Below are positions 1-11,190 of a stretch of DNA of 64,000 nucleotides, piece after piece. The stretch is taken from positions 1 to 64,000 of the forward strand of contig NW_025933335.1 in NCBI RefSeq assembly GCF_000764305.2, given 5' to 3'. Each line of letters begins with the position of its first letter. Position 1 is the stretch's first letter. Origin of the DNA: Hyalella azteca (lineage: Eukaryota > Arthropoda > Malacostraca > Amphipoda > Hyalellidae). A program made the translations under genes and the position numbers. A model generated the notes under the pieces. That model saw only the letters and a program-made list of their open reading frames with translations. It made no database searches and was not told the origin of the DNA.

Positions 1-999
1 ATTTACGAACAATTGCGTTGATCTAGATTCTAGAATTATTCATCGTAACATGAAAAAATTACAAAGTTTTATGTTTGTTCCCAGATTTCCTCCAAATGAA
101 TAAAGATAGCAACGCTCCTTCGTCACTTTCATGGCTTAGTTGAGTAGATTTCCGTGAGATTTTGGGGGGCTTCGTGTTAGAAAAAAGACACGTACCCAGT
201 AATCGCTGTCAAATTTTGAAGCTTAAATGGACATCGGCAGCCGAATAATACAGGAATTAGCTTATTAATAAACAATTACAAGAATTGGTACCATGGTAGA
301 CCCTCAACTAAACGTCTGCGATTTGACTTCAAAAAATCCTAACTGAAAATTCGGCTGCAGCGTTTAATATTTATCTGCATAACTTCTTTCGTTTCATTCT
401 ATTTTCTAATTGTAACGTACGAATTGTATTTCTAAAAATATAGCGGATATGGCGGATAGTAAAAAAGGAAAGTGATCGTTGAGAGAAATTGTTTCTCATT
501 CACGTTCCTTGATTGCAATGGCAAATCAAAAGATGTCTGTGTAAGCAAAACACGCCCTCGTTCTCATTTCGAAACGGTGCTGCATGTGGCGTAGCCTGTA
601 GAGCTTCTGATAGCTACTTTCCCGTCACTGCAAAGTACATTCCATGTTTTAGGAAAGATGTGTTCGAAGCTAATACTTCCCTGAAGGCCTGTGTCAATTG
701 TCTGGTAAGATGAAAATGCACATGATCAGCTCATTGAATTAAATGTTCATTCTATGTAAATTTGAGCACAAACTTCTACGATACTAAAAATAAACATAAC
801 ATAGCATTACGAGATAAAAACGAGAATAAAAAGCTTCTGAAAAACTAGACGCGGCATGGGTGGGCGCCGCTTCGTGAATAACTCGTTGCAATGCTCGAAA
901 ATTTGCACAAAATAATTAATCCGGCAGATTTTTGAGCTTAATGATAATAGTACCATATTGTTTTTCCAAGATATACGTATAACGTATTGAATAACCCCC

Positions 1000-1220
1000 G
1001 TGATTTCCGCGGGTTGTGCGCTTCTGTGGTTGACGTCAACGACGTCGCTCAAGTAGAGCGCCGTCAGCCGCAGCCGCCACCACAACAGCAGCGCTAGACG
1101 TCTTTGTTACTCAGCGCATCTGGAAGATTCTTAATGAGAAATTCACGGCGTGAAAAAATTGCTAGATAGCCAGCATAAAAATGCGCATCTTGATCTCTTC
1201 CTTTGGTGGCGCCTAATGGA
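1000..1220. promoter_or_regulatory. Conserved GC-rich block with a CRE palindrome, copy 1
   Basis: This block is GC-richer than its surroundings and nearly unchanged in copy 2 (about 8990-9240). It carries the palindrome tgacgtca at 1031-1038, the consensus cAMP-response element bound by CREB/ATF bZIP dimers, followed by a second gacgtc. The function is inferred from the motif and the conservation only; no promoter is proven. Confidence 0.3.
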
Positions 1221-2607
1221 GATTTTTAATGACACTTAGATTTAAATGATACTTTTTATTTTATTACGTAAACAGCTTAAATTTAAATTTTAAAGATTCG
1301 CCGCAATTTTAATTCTAACAGTAATTCGCATGAAATAAATCACAATTTATTATTTGAGATCGAATATTAAATTAATGGGCTGCTTCCGATTGGTTGCGCT
1401 TGACCCAAGGCTACGAGACCACGACGAAATTTGGGCTGCATGAAAGAGGTTGGGACAGACGTCATTTCCTAAATATGAATCCCCTCATTAATTGGAACAA
1501 TTCTAATTAAAAATTAATTTTTGCTTGAGAGTGTATTTAATGTATCATTGTATCGAGAGACCTCATGCAGCAAAGAGACTTGTCAATATTAATATGCGAC
1601 ATATTTATTTGACTCATTTGCTACAATTAATTATTAGTCTCAATTTTCATCTGAGACAATGGAACAATACGTATTGTAAATTATGTTGTTGACATTCGAT
1701 CATCCGACCAGCCAAACCTGGTGAATAATTCCAATTTATTGGCTGAATATTTGACCACTACAAGTAGTAGAAGTTTTAAAAATTGGTTTGCTTGCCTTTC
1801 AGCTATCAAGCTATTTCGCACCGGAGGTCAAAATATAACTCCGCCAGCAAGGCGGAAGGTCTCAATTATCTAAAATCTCAAATTAATCATGACCCCTACA
1901 AATAGCGCAGTGATGAGACTGGATTTCTGTGCATCAACACAGAAAGTAAAATAAGTTCTTGATCAGGAGAATTCTGTTCGTGGTTGGCCAAGCTTCCAGG
2001 AATAAGTAATAAGAAAAGCTCGACTTCACGAGTTTATTGGTAGCAAGTCGACAGCCTCTGAGAAAACTACCCAGCTGTAGATTAAATTATTTTCATACAC
2101 AAATTGATTATCTGCTGAAATATCTTTGATTTAAAAGGTTTAGTTAGATTTGCTGTGGTGCAATAATGCCCCCCCCCAAAATCGCTTGAAAGCCCCCCCC
2201 CCAAACCAAACAAATAAGTTTTAAATTCGTGCTGAAAGAAGGCCGTTGAAACAATTTTGTGTTAATTTTGTTCTGAAATTTTGATGAATTGTAAACTTAA
2301 TTATCACACAATGACGAGTTCACTTTGAAGCATATAGGTTCTGAGTGTCTACTACACTTAGTGATGTACTAAGTCTCAATTATTAATCATATGATTATCC
2401 TATTATTTATGCCTACCAGTTAATATTTGAGAAGCATATAATTCTCGAAACTCATGCAATTTTTTTATTTTCACTTTCATTAAATGTTTTACCTACCGAT
2501 CAAAACTTCTCCGATACCTGCAACATTTACCTGACCAAGCTAAAATTTCACATTATGCACAAGAATCAATGTTACGGCTGGCAAAGTTATTTATCCACGT
2601 CAGCAGT

Positions 2608-2807
2608 TCAGGTTTTGTCTGATTTAGCAAAATATAACATCGCATTGCAATTTTCTTGAGTATCCTCCTCATGTCGGACCAGTTTTGATCCGACGAGTTT
2701 TTTTTCATCGAAGCAGAGGTTTTCGGTCACTTTGTTGATCGACCCTCGTAGACGAAATTGAAAAAGGTTTTCCAGTCTTTGAAAGTCGATGGAACGATCG
2801 AGAATTT
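2608..2807 (-). CDS. Possible terminal coding exon of an unrecognised gene (duplicated)
   Basis: I do not recognise the protein. On the minus strand a good acceptor (pyrimidine-rich, ending ttccag) is followed by an open frame of 65 codons ending in TGA at 2608-2610. Its entry phase fits the donor of the 77-bp exon at 3915-3991. The peptide contains RSIDFQRLENLFQFRLRG and ends AKSDKT; it is charged and has no membrane segment. The part shared with copy 2 (2608-2738) has two substitutions and a 3-base change in an A run, which keeps the frame. A second frame, read from the same acceptor in the other phase, gives a 26-residue tail ending at a TGA near 2727. I cannot tell which is used, or whether either is. 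Confidence 0.35.
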
Positions 2808-3914
2808 CTGGAAATTTGGATCCATGAGACACAAGCTCATCTTACGTGGCGGTTTTTTTTTATTTATCTGCTTGCTCGTACTTATCCTCAACAAATACAC
2901 TGCTGGTATCCTATTTATTTTTATATTTCTGTCAATAATTTTTATTCGAAAATTTGAAAAACTTGTATACATGTAGATACAAATGCGCCAGTTTCGGCTA
3001 AAGTTGTGTAGATGTTATAAATAAATTAATTTTTACGCGAAAAAACTTTCTTCGCTATCATAGAAACGCCTAGAATAAATGAGTAATTGATTATTGGATG
3101 CTTTTTAGATGCAATCAACCCACGTAAGCATTAAATATTAAATTTAGTCGAAAGTACTCTCCTCTAAAATACATATATCACCTTTGTTTATTCGTTATGC
3201 AATTTCTTCAATTTATTGCGTCAAGTTATACATGGCTAAGTGCATAATTAACATGACCGTGTGCTTATAATTTCGACAAGATTCCCTGCATTGGTCCAAA
3301 TAATCCCGGATCTAGAGCACCCCAAAATTTAGGAGCAACATCAGATCCCTGTGTTTAAATCTTGATAATTAATGACCGAGTGAGACGGCGCGAAGCTCAA
3401 GCAAAATTTATACCTTCAACACTGGGACTTCAGCCTCAAATGATGCGTTGGCCGTAACGAGAACTGCGTGTTTTAACCCTCATCGACTGAGAGGGTCTGA
3501 ACTGCTGAGAACATGTGAAGAAAATGTGCGACTTGACCGGAATAAAATTCAACATGTAAGTGTGTAGAGTTTCCCTTCCAATTGTGTTAGCTGCTCTCTT
3601 TTTTTCCTAGAAATTTTGACCAACATTATTAATCAGTGGCAAAGATATGGAATAGATTCATTCAAATAGACCGGTTAACGAATACTTTCAAAACATTCGT
3701 AGATTCCTTTAATTATAACCTTCAATGTTAATCAGATTTTAAACTTATAGGTAATCACTTTCTTACTTCAGTAACAAGCTACTGATCACATTGCAGTAAC
3801 TCACTCAAAAAAAATATTATTTATGATAGATGATGCACGTCTCGATCGAGTTGCCCAACACCGCAACAACTTTTCCAACCATTTTATTAATGATATTTGC
3901 ATAGAATAAGTTAC

Positions 3915-3991
3915 CTTCCATTGGCACACGTAATGGATGGACAGAACTGCAAAAATTGTAAAAATCTTCCAAGAAATCATCATCATCCAAA
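3915..3991 (-). CDS. Possible 77-bp internal exon, copy 1
   Basis: On the minus strand this stretch is preceded by a pyrimidine-containing acceptor ending gatttgcag and followed by a donor GTAAC. Copy 2 has the same 77 bp (10966-11042) with both splice sites kept and only two substitutions, in a duplication that is otherwise much more diverged. One frame reads LDDDDFLEDFYNFCSSVHPL and onward without a stop, enters in phase 2 and leaves in phase 1, matching the acceptor at 2807. Another frame is also open and starts at an ATG further upstream (minus strand, 4043), with a hydrophobic stretch SWKIFTIFAVLSIHYVC. The two substitutions do not decide between frames. No protein family is recognised. 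Confidence 0.35.
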
Positions 3992-4123
3992 CTGCAAATC
4001 TATAAGCACCTTTGCGACTCCAAGACGTAGGCCTCCTCGTCATTTCTGCAGATGTTTCTGATGTACGAACGCGAGTGCAAGTTTTTTCTTATTCAACGCG
4101 GCGGCTTCATGGGAAAAAAAGCG

Positions 4124-4141
4124 TGCCTCCTCGGGGAGGCA
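4124..4141. other. Conserved 7-bp-stem hairpin, copy 1
   Basis: The arms tgcctcc and ggaggca are separated by tcgg. The same 18 bases occur in copy 2 at 11173-11190, within a well-conserved GC-rich patch. On the minus strand it lies upstream of the candidate 77-bp exon, so it would sit in a leader if that gene is real. Confidence 0.4.
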
Positions 4142-4665
4142 ATCTCGACGGGAAAAACGCTGGGCAATATGCAATTATTGTGTAACAGTCGTTGCAAGTT
4201 TTATCGATTTACACGGTTTGGATAACCTGACTACTGTATGAGCTAAAAAATATATATTGAACGAAATGCAAGGAGCACGACTTAAACAAAAGCTACTCAA
4301 TTTTTTGGTAAAACGTCAGTTATTAATAGCATCCATATACTGGAGCGAAGCATTGAGATGCGTGTATTAAAAATTTTGCTCATGAAATTATACGTGCTAC
4401 TGGTAAAGGATTCTATGATGCCAAGATTAATCTCGTATATTATTGTATTAATTTTTTTATTTGGTGCGAAATTATGGAAGCCGTGATTAATTTGTGAGTC
4501 TAAGCTACACGTTTATTACGTGTCATTAAAGTATAAATATTGTCTCGATCGTTGTTTCTTTCCACTCATGTTATCCTGACTGTCAAGCTATACTTCTTTC
4601 ATGTAATAAGTTTTTTGCACATAAATACCAGTAATATATTAAACCATTAAAATCTGGTTGATAGT

Positions 4666-6720
4666 ACCTAGGTTTGGAAAACTAGCTAATCGTTCAAAAC
4701 ACAACAATCGGAGTTTTAATGTAAGCTTGTCTGCCTTGTTGAAAGCTTGTTATTGTGCACACAGAACACCTAATAGTGTTCATCGCAAATATTCTTTCAA
4801 AATATAGGCCTAGTGATATATTTTCTATCACTGCCTATCTTAAAGTGCATGATTTTTTTCGAACTATTGTTTGTTTCATTTTCTGTTGCTGCGCCTGCGC
4901 TTAACCTAAAAGTGTTCATTTTTCTTTTAAACAGCGGTTTGATTAATTTTAATCTCTACTTACACTGCATGACTGCAAATTCCTATACTATTTCAAACCT
5001 TTTTATTATTAGGACATTCTGAGGCACTGAGCTATTTTAGTGCTATTAAGTTCAGGATGTTAACGTTTCTAGTTTCGCTTCATCAGTTAAAAATTATCAA
5101 AATTTAGAGTTTACTGAGGGCTATATGTTTGAAGGAAACTATGAAAACAAATAATTTATTTAGTTTTTTGTCATTTTTCTTTATATAATAATTTTTCTGA
5201 TTTTCTTGAAGAGTTCTCACATTTTATTCTTAATATTGAATATTGATCGATTCAGCCTGGAATGTAGAGTGTAGACTTTCACCCAATCAACCTAATTAAC
5301 AAGTGCATCAGATGATAACATTGATCGTAGTCAATAACCTGCACTTATACATGTAGGCCTATGTCTCTAACTAATGTCTCTTTGTAATAGAATTCATTGT
5401 TACTATAATTTTTGTATGAAATCAAGTTTTTGCATACAAATTAATTTCAGATATTTCGATCTCATCCCCATTAATAGCAGCTAGCCAGCTACTTGAATTG
5501 TGTATTAAAATCGGAGCTATGTTACAATATACGAAAATAAGGAGAGCAGACATTAGTTTATTTAGTTTTTCTAAACAATAATTAAGTAATAGTAATTGTA
5601 CAATAGTAATTGTAACTAAGATAGCGAAATTTCCTGCTTGTTAAGTTATTTGAATCATTTCAAGAGTTGAGATAGCTCATTCGGGTTTTAAAGATTATTA
5701 GGAACAAGAATAATCCCTAAATAAACACCAGGTTCGTCACAATTCCCTCAGTTCAACGTAGACGGGAGAGCAAATGCGACCGTACATAACACTTTAATAA
5801 AGGTTAAGTGTTAAGCCATTCTGAACATGACACTATTAACAATGCGTGTGTGAAGTCTCAAGCCCAGACGTCGGATGTCTCTCTGCTTTATAGATCATTG
5901 ATAATGATTCTACAGAATGGTTAATGCTTAGGTCATCTCCATTTAACCCTCTGCCGCCGTATGTCACTCTCCGGGAAGATAACTTTCAAATTTAAGTTGT
6001 ACGTAAACTATTGAGTGTAGCAACTTGAGAACGTTTGTACGCAACAGAACATTTTAAATTTGTTGTGCGTGGCGGCAACCATCAGGGCAAGTCATTTTGC
6101 GCTCACTAGAACGTATCTTTTTTGCGAAGTAGGCGCGTGACAATATTGCTCCGATTACTCGTGTCAGTCGGTAGAGGGTTTAGTCAACGTTATTGGTCCT
6201 ACATTGAAATGTCAGGTTTTTATTAAATACATACCCGTACTCTGCTGTTGTGCTGACCGAATTAAAAGACATCCATATAAAACTAAAAGGTTTCAATTAA
6301 AGACATATTTCACTCCTCAATATTGGGATTGTAATTAATCAAGGGTAGGTACTAAGCAGCATGACATGAAAGTTGTTTGATACAACACAGACTGCAGCGC
6401 CACACGAGCAGCAACTCGATGCCGACCAAAAAATTCATACCGTTATTGGCCTTAGAAGATAATGAACTTACTAAGTAATAATAAATAACAACGATATATA
6501 CTTGAATCAATTCTCAACGGCTTGGTCGCGGGACTGAAGTCTAGGAATTAGGATATGGTTCGTTTTTATTGAAAATTGAACTTTGCCTGTTTTATTTTTT
6601 TATTTTTTTTTTTGGGGGGAGGTGTTTGTTTGAGTTTCATCTTGGGTGTTTGTTAGGACATTTCATTGTATAATTGAAACTTGAATTAGGAAACGAAGTC
6701 TCTTACTATTATATTATTCT
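4666..6720. other. Non-coding stretch between duplication copy 1 and Hsp70
   Basis: AT-rich sequence with no supportable reading frame, RNA gene or transposon end. Near 6590-6625 there is a T-run followed by a G-run. Confidence 0.6.
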
Positions 6721-6740
6721 AGTATTATATGAATGTAAAA

Positions 6741-6763
6741 CTTTTTCTTTCTTCATCTACTAG
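6741..6763 (+). other. 3' splice site upstream of the Hsp70 start
   Basis: A pyrimidine tract (ctttttctttcttcatctac) leads to tag at 6761-6763, 18 bases before the ATG at 6782. This looks like the acceptor of an intron in the 5' untranslated region. It argues against a retrocopied origin for the Hsp70 remnant. The matching donor was not identified. Confidence 0.55.
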
Positions 6764-6781
6764 GCATCTCGCTTTCTCAAG

Positions 6782-7260
6782 ATGGCGGAAAATCAAACAC
6801 CGGCGATAGGCATCGACCTGGGCACCACCAACTCGTGCGTGGCTGTCGTACGCAATGGACGCGTGGAGGTCATTGCTAACGACATGGGCCACCGCATCAC
6901 CCCATCTTGCGTTGCATTCACGGATGAAGAGCGCCTCATCGGCGATGCTGCAAAAGCACAAGCGGTGCACAACGCTGACAACACAATATTTGATGCCAAA
7001 CGTCTCATGGGCCGTAAATATGATGACGAAAATATCCAAAAACGTATAGAACTTTGGCCGTTCAATGTTGTGGAGTCTTCTTCTGGAGATCCAAGATTTC
7101 GCGTTGAATACAAGAATGAAACGATGAGTTGGACCAATTCATGGACGTTTGCTCGGAAACTGAAGAGTGGCTTGCCGAAAATGAACAGGCAACGGAAGAA
7201 GAGTACCGTTCCCGTTACGATGCTCTTCTTGAAGTCAAAGAGCGCATGCTCAGTAACTAA
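6782..7260 (+). pseudogene. Hsp70-family chaperone, internally deleted and frameshifted
   Basis: Hsp70 proteins are ATP-dependent chaperones of about 640 residues. Here the first 113 or so residues are clear: the first ATPase-domain signature [15 protein letters not shown], then [35 protein letters not shown] and a VEYKNE end. At about 7122 the sequence jumps to the extreme C-terminal helical lid, in a frame shifted by one base: [19 protein letters not shown], then [12 protein letters not shown] and a stop at 7258-7260. About 480 residues (rest of the ATPase domain, linker and peptide-binding domain) are missing. Without the shift correction the first frame runs on to 7306 as nonsense. A gap-free join of both ends points either to a real deletion or to an assembly collapse. 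An upstream splice acceptor suggests the parent was a normal intron-containing locus. As written it cannot make a working chaperone. Confidence 0.9.
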
Positions 7261-8629
7261 ATTTTTAGCCATAGCTTGGTTTTCAATGCCTTCATTTTCA
7301 ATATGAAATATCAACAAAAAACTACAGTCATTTGTCGTGTGTTTTAGAATTCTTTGGTTATGTTTTTCATTATTGTATTCATGACTTGAATTGCAATAAC
7401 ATTCTGCATTTGTGATTAGTGCTAATGCCTCTTGCTTGGAACTCTAATTGGCATTTGAGTTGATACTAGTGCGTAATAAAAAAGGCTCCTTGATACCAAG
7501 TATACTGGGTTTTGGGTGCTTTTAAATTTGATCCTCATATCAAAATTTTGCGAGTCTCAATTGCCATTGAATGATTCTAATTCCAATATTCAGAACGCAC
7601 ATTAAAGATTTCAATTATTATTCGAGTTTAATAAATGTAAGGATATTTGCTGCCTATTATTACTCTATTTTGGTGAGTATTTAAATTGCAGCCGCTAACA
7701 AATTCGCTAACATCGGACTAAGTAGCTTAAATTCTTTTCTCATTAATTTTCAATCGTGTATACAGTATACTATAGTATAAGTTGAAGATAAAAATATAAA
7801 TGCAGCTATAGATGAATGTTTAGTCCACTATAATTTAATTGAGATTGCCGATAATTTGTCATGTTCAGTCGCCTGAATTCCGTTGCCTCTGTAATTGAAG
7901 CATAATTAAGCATTTATTACATGCTCTCATTTGCTTACGGATAATAATGTCAATGTATTGTTTCTTAAAGAAATTCCATTTTTGTTCCTCCAGTTTAACC
8001 TTAAAAGGAAAACCTATTTAATCTGTTGTGATGTAATAACATGCGATCTTGTGCGAAATGTTATGCGAATTGCATAACTGCAAAAATCTTATGGGATTCT
8101 AAAATACATACGCTGTAGTCAACTACTTAATCTACTTAAACTCTATACACACTGTTTAAATTCTGTGCAATGTAGCGTGTTCTGCCTTTCTATATAAATT
8201 TTTGTCTTTACTTTCAATTTTAAGAAAACTTATTGAAATTAACGTTTATTCTAATGATCTTTAATTTGAATCTTCCCTGTCCTCCTTCATAGAATTAGAA
8301 ATTAATCTGTTGCAAGTCTTTAGCATCTATTTTTTTGTCTTGATGGAGAATATGCTATGAAATTCGAATCCATTTTGAATGAAAATAATTCTCAGTGAAC
8401 TACTGACCTCGTCTAATTACTCCAAAAAAATTATAACGATGTTTTTTCCTTCTACGAGTGGATGGTATATAAACTCTTCAATAGAAATGAAAATAACTTT
8501 GTGTAATTTTTATCCTTCCGCACCTACAATATGACAATTTTTCTTTAAATTAAAGTAAACTATTGTTACTTGAGCAATATTCACTTTTTATAAATTTTCA
8601 TCTAGAGGTTAACCAAATTTTCAAAATCG
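7261..8629. other. Non-coding stretch between Hsp70 and duplication copy 2
   Basis: AT-rich, with no supportable gene. The missing Hsp70 middle is not found here. Confidence 0.6.
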
Positions 8630-9033
8630 TTTACGAACATTGCATGGATCCAGAATTATTCATCGTCAGATGAAAAAATGTTATGTTTGTTCTCAGGTTT
8701 CCTCCAATTAAAAGAAAAGATTAACGTTCCTCGGTCAACTTCATGGCTTAGTTGAGTAGATTTCCGTGAGATTTTGGGGGACTTCTTGTTCCAAAAAGAC
8801 ACGTCTCCCCGCTCTCCCGTAATTGTTGTCAAAGTTTGAAGCTTAAAAAAATGGACAGCGGCAGCAGAATAATATAAAATTTAGCTTATTTACTTACATT
8901 TACAAAAATAAACTATTTTAGGTGCTCAACTTTAACTTTTGCGACTTGACCTGCTGAATTGGCCCAGTGATACCAGGGTATATAATACAATAAATAGCCC
9001 CCGTGATTTCAGCGTGTTGTGCGCTTCTGTGGT

Positions 9034-9041
9034 TGACGTCA
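9034..9041. promoter_or_regulatory. CRE palindrome in the conserved block, copy 2
   Basis: The motif tgacgtca lies in the same context as at 1031-1038. Just upstream, copy 2 has a TATA-like tatataata near 8979-8988. A regulatory role is inferred from motif and conservation only. Confidence 0.3.
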
Positions 9042-9876
9042 ACGACGTCGCTGAAGTAGAGCGCCGTCAGCCGCAGCCGCCATCACAACAGCAGATCCTT
9101 ATAGACGTCTTTTGTTACTCAGCGCATCTGGACGATTCTTAATGAGAAATTCACGGCGTGAAAAAATTGCTTAATAGCCAGCATAAAAATTCGCATCTTG
9201 ATCTCTTCCTTTGGTGGCGGCTAATGGAGATTTTTTAATGGCACTTAGATTTAACTGATACTTTTTATTCTTTGCGTAAGCAGCCTAAATTGAAATTTTA
9301 AGGATTCGCCGCAATTCTAATTCAAACAGTAATTAGCATGAAATAAATAACAATTTATTATTTGAGATCAAATATTTAAATGAATTGGTAAATTGGCTGA
9401 TTTGGCTTCTGAGTGCATTTAATGTATCATTGTATCGAGAGACCTCATTCAGCAAAGAGATTTGTCAATATTCGTTTACGGCATATTTATTCGACTAATT
9501 TACTACAATTAATTATTAGTCTAATTTTTATCTGAGACAGTGGAACAACGCTTATTGAAAATTATGTTGTTGGTTGTTGACATTCGATCATTCGACTAGC
9601 CAAACCTCGTGAATAATTCCCATTTATTGGCTGAATATTTGACCACTACAGACATCGCAGTGATGAGACTGGATTTCTGTGCATCAACACAGAAACAGAA
9701 ATAAGTTCTTGGTCAGAAGAACTCAGTTCGTGTCGGCCGAGCTTCCAGGAATAAGTAATAAGAAAAGCTCGCCTTCACGAATTTAAAGGTAGCAGGTCGA
9801 CAGACTTTGAAAAACACTACTACCCAGGTGTAGATTTAATTATTGTCATACACAAATTGATTATGTGCGTGAAATA

Positions 9877-10370
9877 TCTTTGATTTAAAAGGTTTTGTTA
9901 GAGTTACTGTGGTGCAATAATATGGCTTGAAAGCGCCCCAAAAAATCGAAACCAAATAAATGAGGACTTAAATTCGTATTGAAAGAAGACTGTTGAAACT
10001 ATTTTGCGTTAATTTTGTTCTGAAATTTTGATGAATTGTGAACTTTGTTATCACACAACAATTGTTCACTATGCAGCATTCAGGTTCTCAGTGTCAAGCG
10101 CACTTAGTGATGTATCATACACTTCTTTGATTAAAAAGGTTTTGTTAGATTTACTGTGGTGCATTAATATGCTTGAAAGCCGCCCAAAAAAATCGAAAGC
10201 AAATAAATGAGGTCTTAAATTCGTATTGAAAGAAGACTGTTGAAACTATTTCGCGTTAATTTTGTTCAGAAATTTTGATGGATTGTGAACTTTGTTATCA
10301 CACAACAATTGTTCACTATGCAGCATTCAGGTTCTTAGTGTCAACTGCACTTAGTGATATATCAAACATT
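9877..10370. repeat. 247-bp tandem duplication, two units
   Basis: Unit 1 (9877-10123) and unit 2 (from 10124) start with tctttgatt and share most bases at an offset of 247. Both contain the phrase tttgttatcacacaacaatt. Copy 1 of the large duplication has one equivalent (near 2130-2370), so this duplication is younger than the large one. Confidence 0.85.
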
Positions 10371-10667
10371 TCGAAAATCAATTATCAACGACAGTTTTCT
10401 TGGCGTTTTTTGTTAGTCTCAATACATAAATCACATGATTATCCTATTATTTATGATTACCGTGTAATACTTGAAAATCATATAATACTCGAATTTCATA
10501 CAAGTTTTTATTTTCATAATCATTAAATGCCTTACCTACTGATCAAAACTTCTCTACGACCTGCTTTATGTAGCTGACCAAGATAAAATTTCACATTAAT
10601 GCATAAGAATCAATGTTGCGGCTGGCAAAGTTATTTGGCGAATAATTCAGGTTCAGCAGTCAGCAGT

Positions 10668-10801
10668 TCAGGTTTTGTCTGATTTAGCAAAATATAACAT
10701 CGCATTGCAATTTTCTTGAGTATCCTCTTCATGTCGGACCAGTTTTGATCCGACGAGTTTTTTTTTTTCATCGGAGCAGAGGTTTTCGGTCACTTTGTTG
10801 A
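10668..10801 (-). pseudogene. Truncated copy-2 counterpart of the 2608-2807 exon
   Basis: The minus-strand frame NKVTENLC...AKSDKT with the stop at the same site matches the copy-1 exon. It has one F-to-S change and one extra lysine from a 3-base longer A run. The 5' part of the exon is missing because the sequence breaks at the N and adapter. The truncation is therefore probably an assembly effect rather than a genomic one. Confidence 0.5.
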
Positions 10802-10802
10802 N

Positions 10803-10840
10803 CTGTCTCTTATACACATCTAGATGTGTATAAGAGACAG
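10803..10840. other. Nextera mate-pair junction adapter (contaminant)
   Basis: These 38 bases are the 19-base transposase mosaic end CTGTCTCTTATACACATCT followed directly by its reverse complement. That is the known circularisation junction of Nextera mate-pair libraries. An N precedes it. It is synthetic sequence, not part of the organism. Confidence 0.98.
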
Positions 10841-10965
10841 GTAACCCACTCACACAAAAAAAAAATTATATGTGATATATGATGCACGTCGTGATCGACT
10901 TGCCAACACTATGCACAACTCTCCCAACAATTTTTTGATGATGTTATTTGCATAGAATAAAGTAC

Positions 10966-11042
10966 CTTCCATAGGCACACGTAATGGATGGACAGAACTG
11001 CAAAAATTGTAAAAATCTTCCAAGAAATCATCATAATCCAAA
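10966..11042 (-). CDS. Possible 77-bp internal exon, copy 2
   Basis: Counterpart of 3915-3991, exactly the same length, with acceptor ag and donor GTACTT kept. The two differences are a D-to-Y change and a synonymous proline change in the frame LDYDDFLEDFYNFCSS. In the alternative frame they are M-to-I and Q-to-L. The downstream exon is cut by the adapter join, so no transcript can be modelled here. Confidence 0.35.
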
Positions 11043-11172
11043 CTGCAAATCTATAAGCACCTTTACAATTCCGAGACGTAAGCCTCCACGTCATTTCTGA
11101 TGTTTCTGATGCACGAACGCGAGTGCAAGTTTTTTCTTATTCAACGCGGCGGCTTCATCGGAAAAAGATGCG

Positions 11173-11190
11173 TGCCTCCTCGGGGAGGCA
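11173..11190. other. Conserved hairpin, copy 2
   Basis: Identical 18-base stem-loop to 4124-4141. Confidence 0.4.

Larger units (their letters stand above)
1..4665. repeat. Large diverged duplication, copy 1
   Basis: This segment matches 8630-11695 in the same orientation. It may begin before the window. Most of it differs from the second copy by roughly a tenth of positions plus many indels. Blocks near 1000-1220, 2608-2738 and 3915-3991 differ by only a few bases. Copy 1 has extra segments of about 600 bp (near 340-960), 130 bp (near 1380-1500) and 145 bp (near 1755-1900). Similarity stops near 4665. It could be a true segmental duplication, an uncollapsed second haplotype, or a long repeat family. 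It contains poly-C runs near 2167-2206. Confidence 0.85.

Noticed and set aside
807..1085. 92-codon minus-strand frame over the CRE block
   Set aside because: Copy 2 has a stop in the matching frame, so conservation there is not explained by this peptide.
1122..1145. Heat-shock element (gaagattc) near copy 1 of the duplication
   Set aside because: Only one inverted pair, lost in copy 2, and more than 5 kb from the Hsp70 start.
10028..10526. Two similar small proteins starting MMNCELCYHTT and MMDCELCYHTT
   Set aside because: They are products of the 247-bp tandem duplication; the matching region of copy 1 does not keep the frame.
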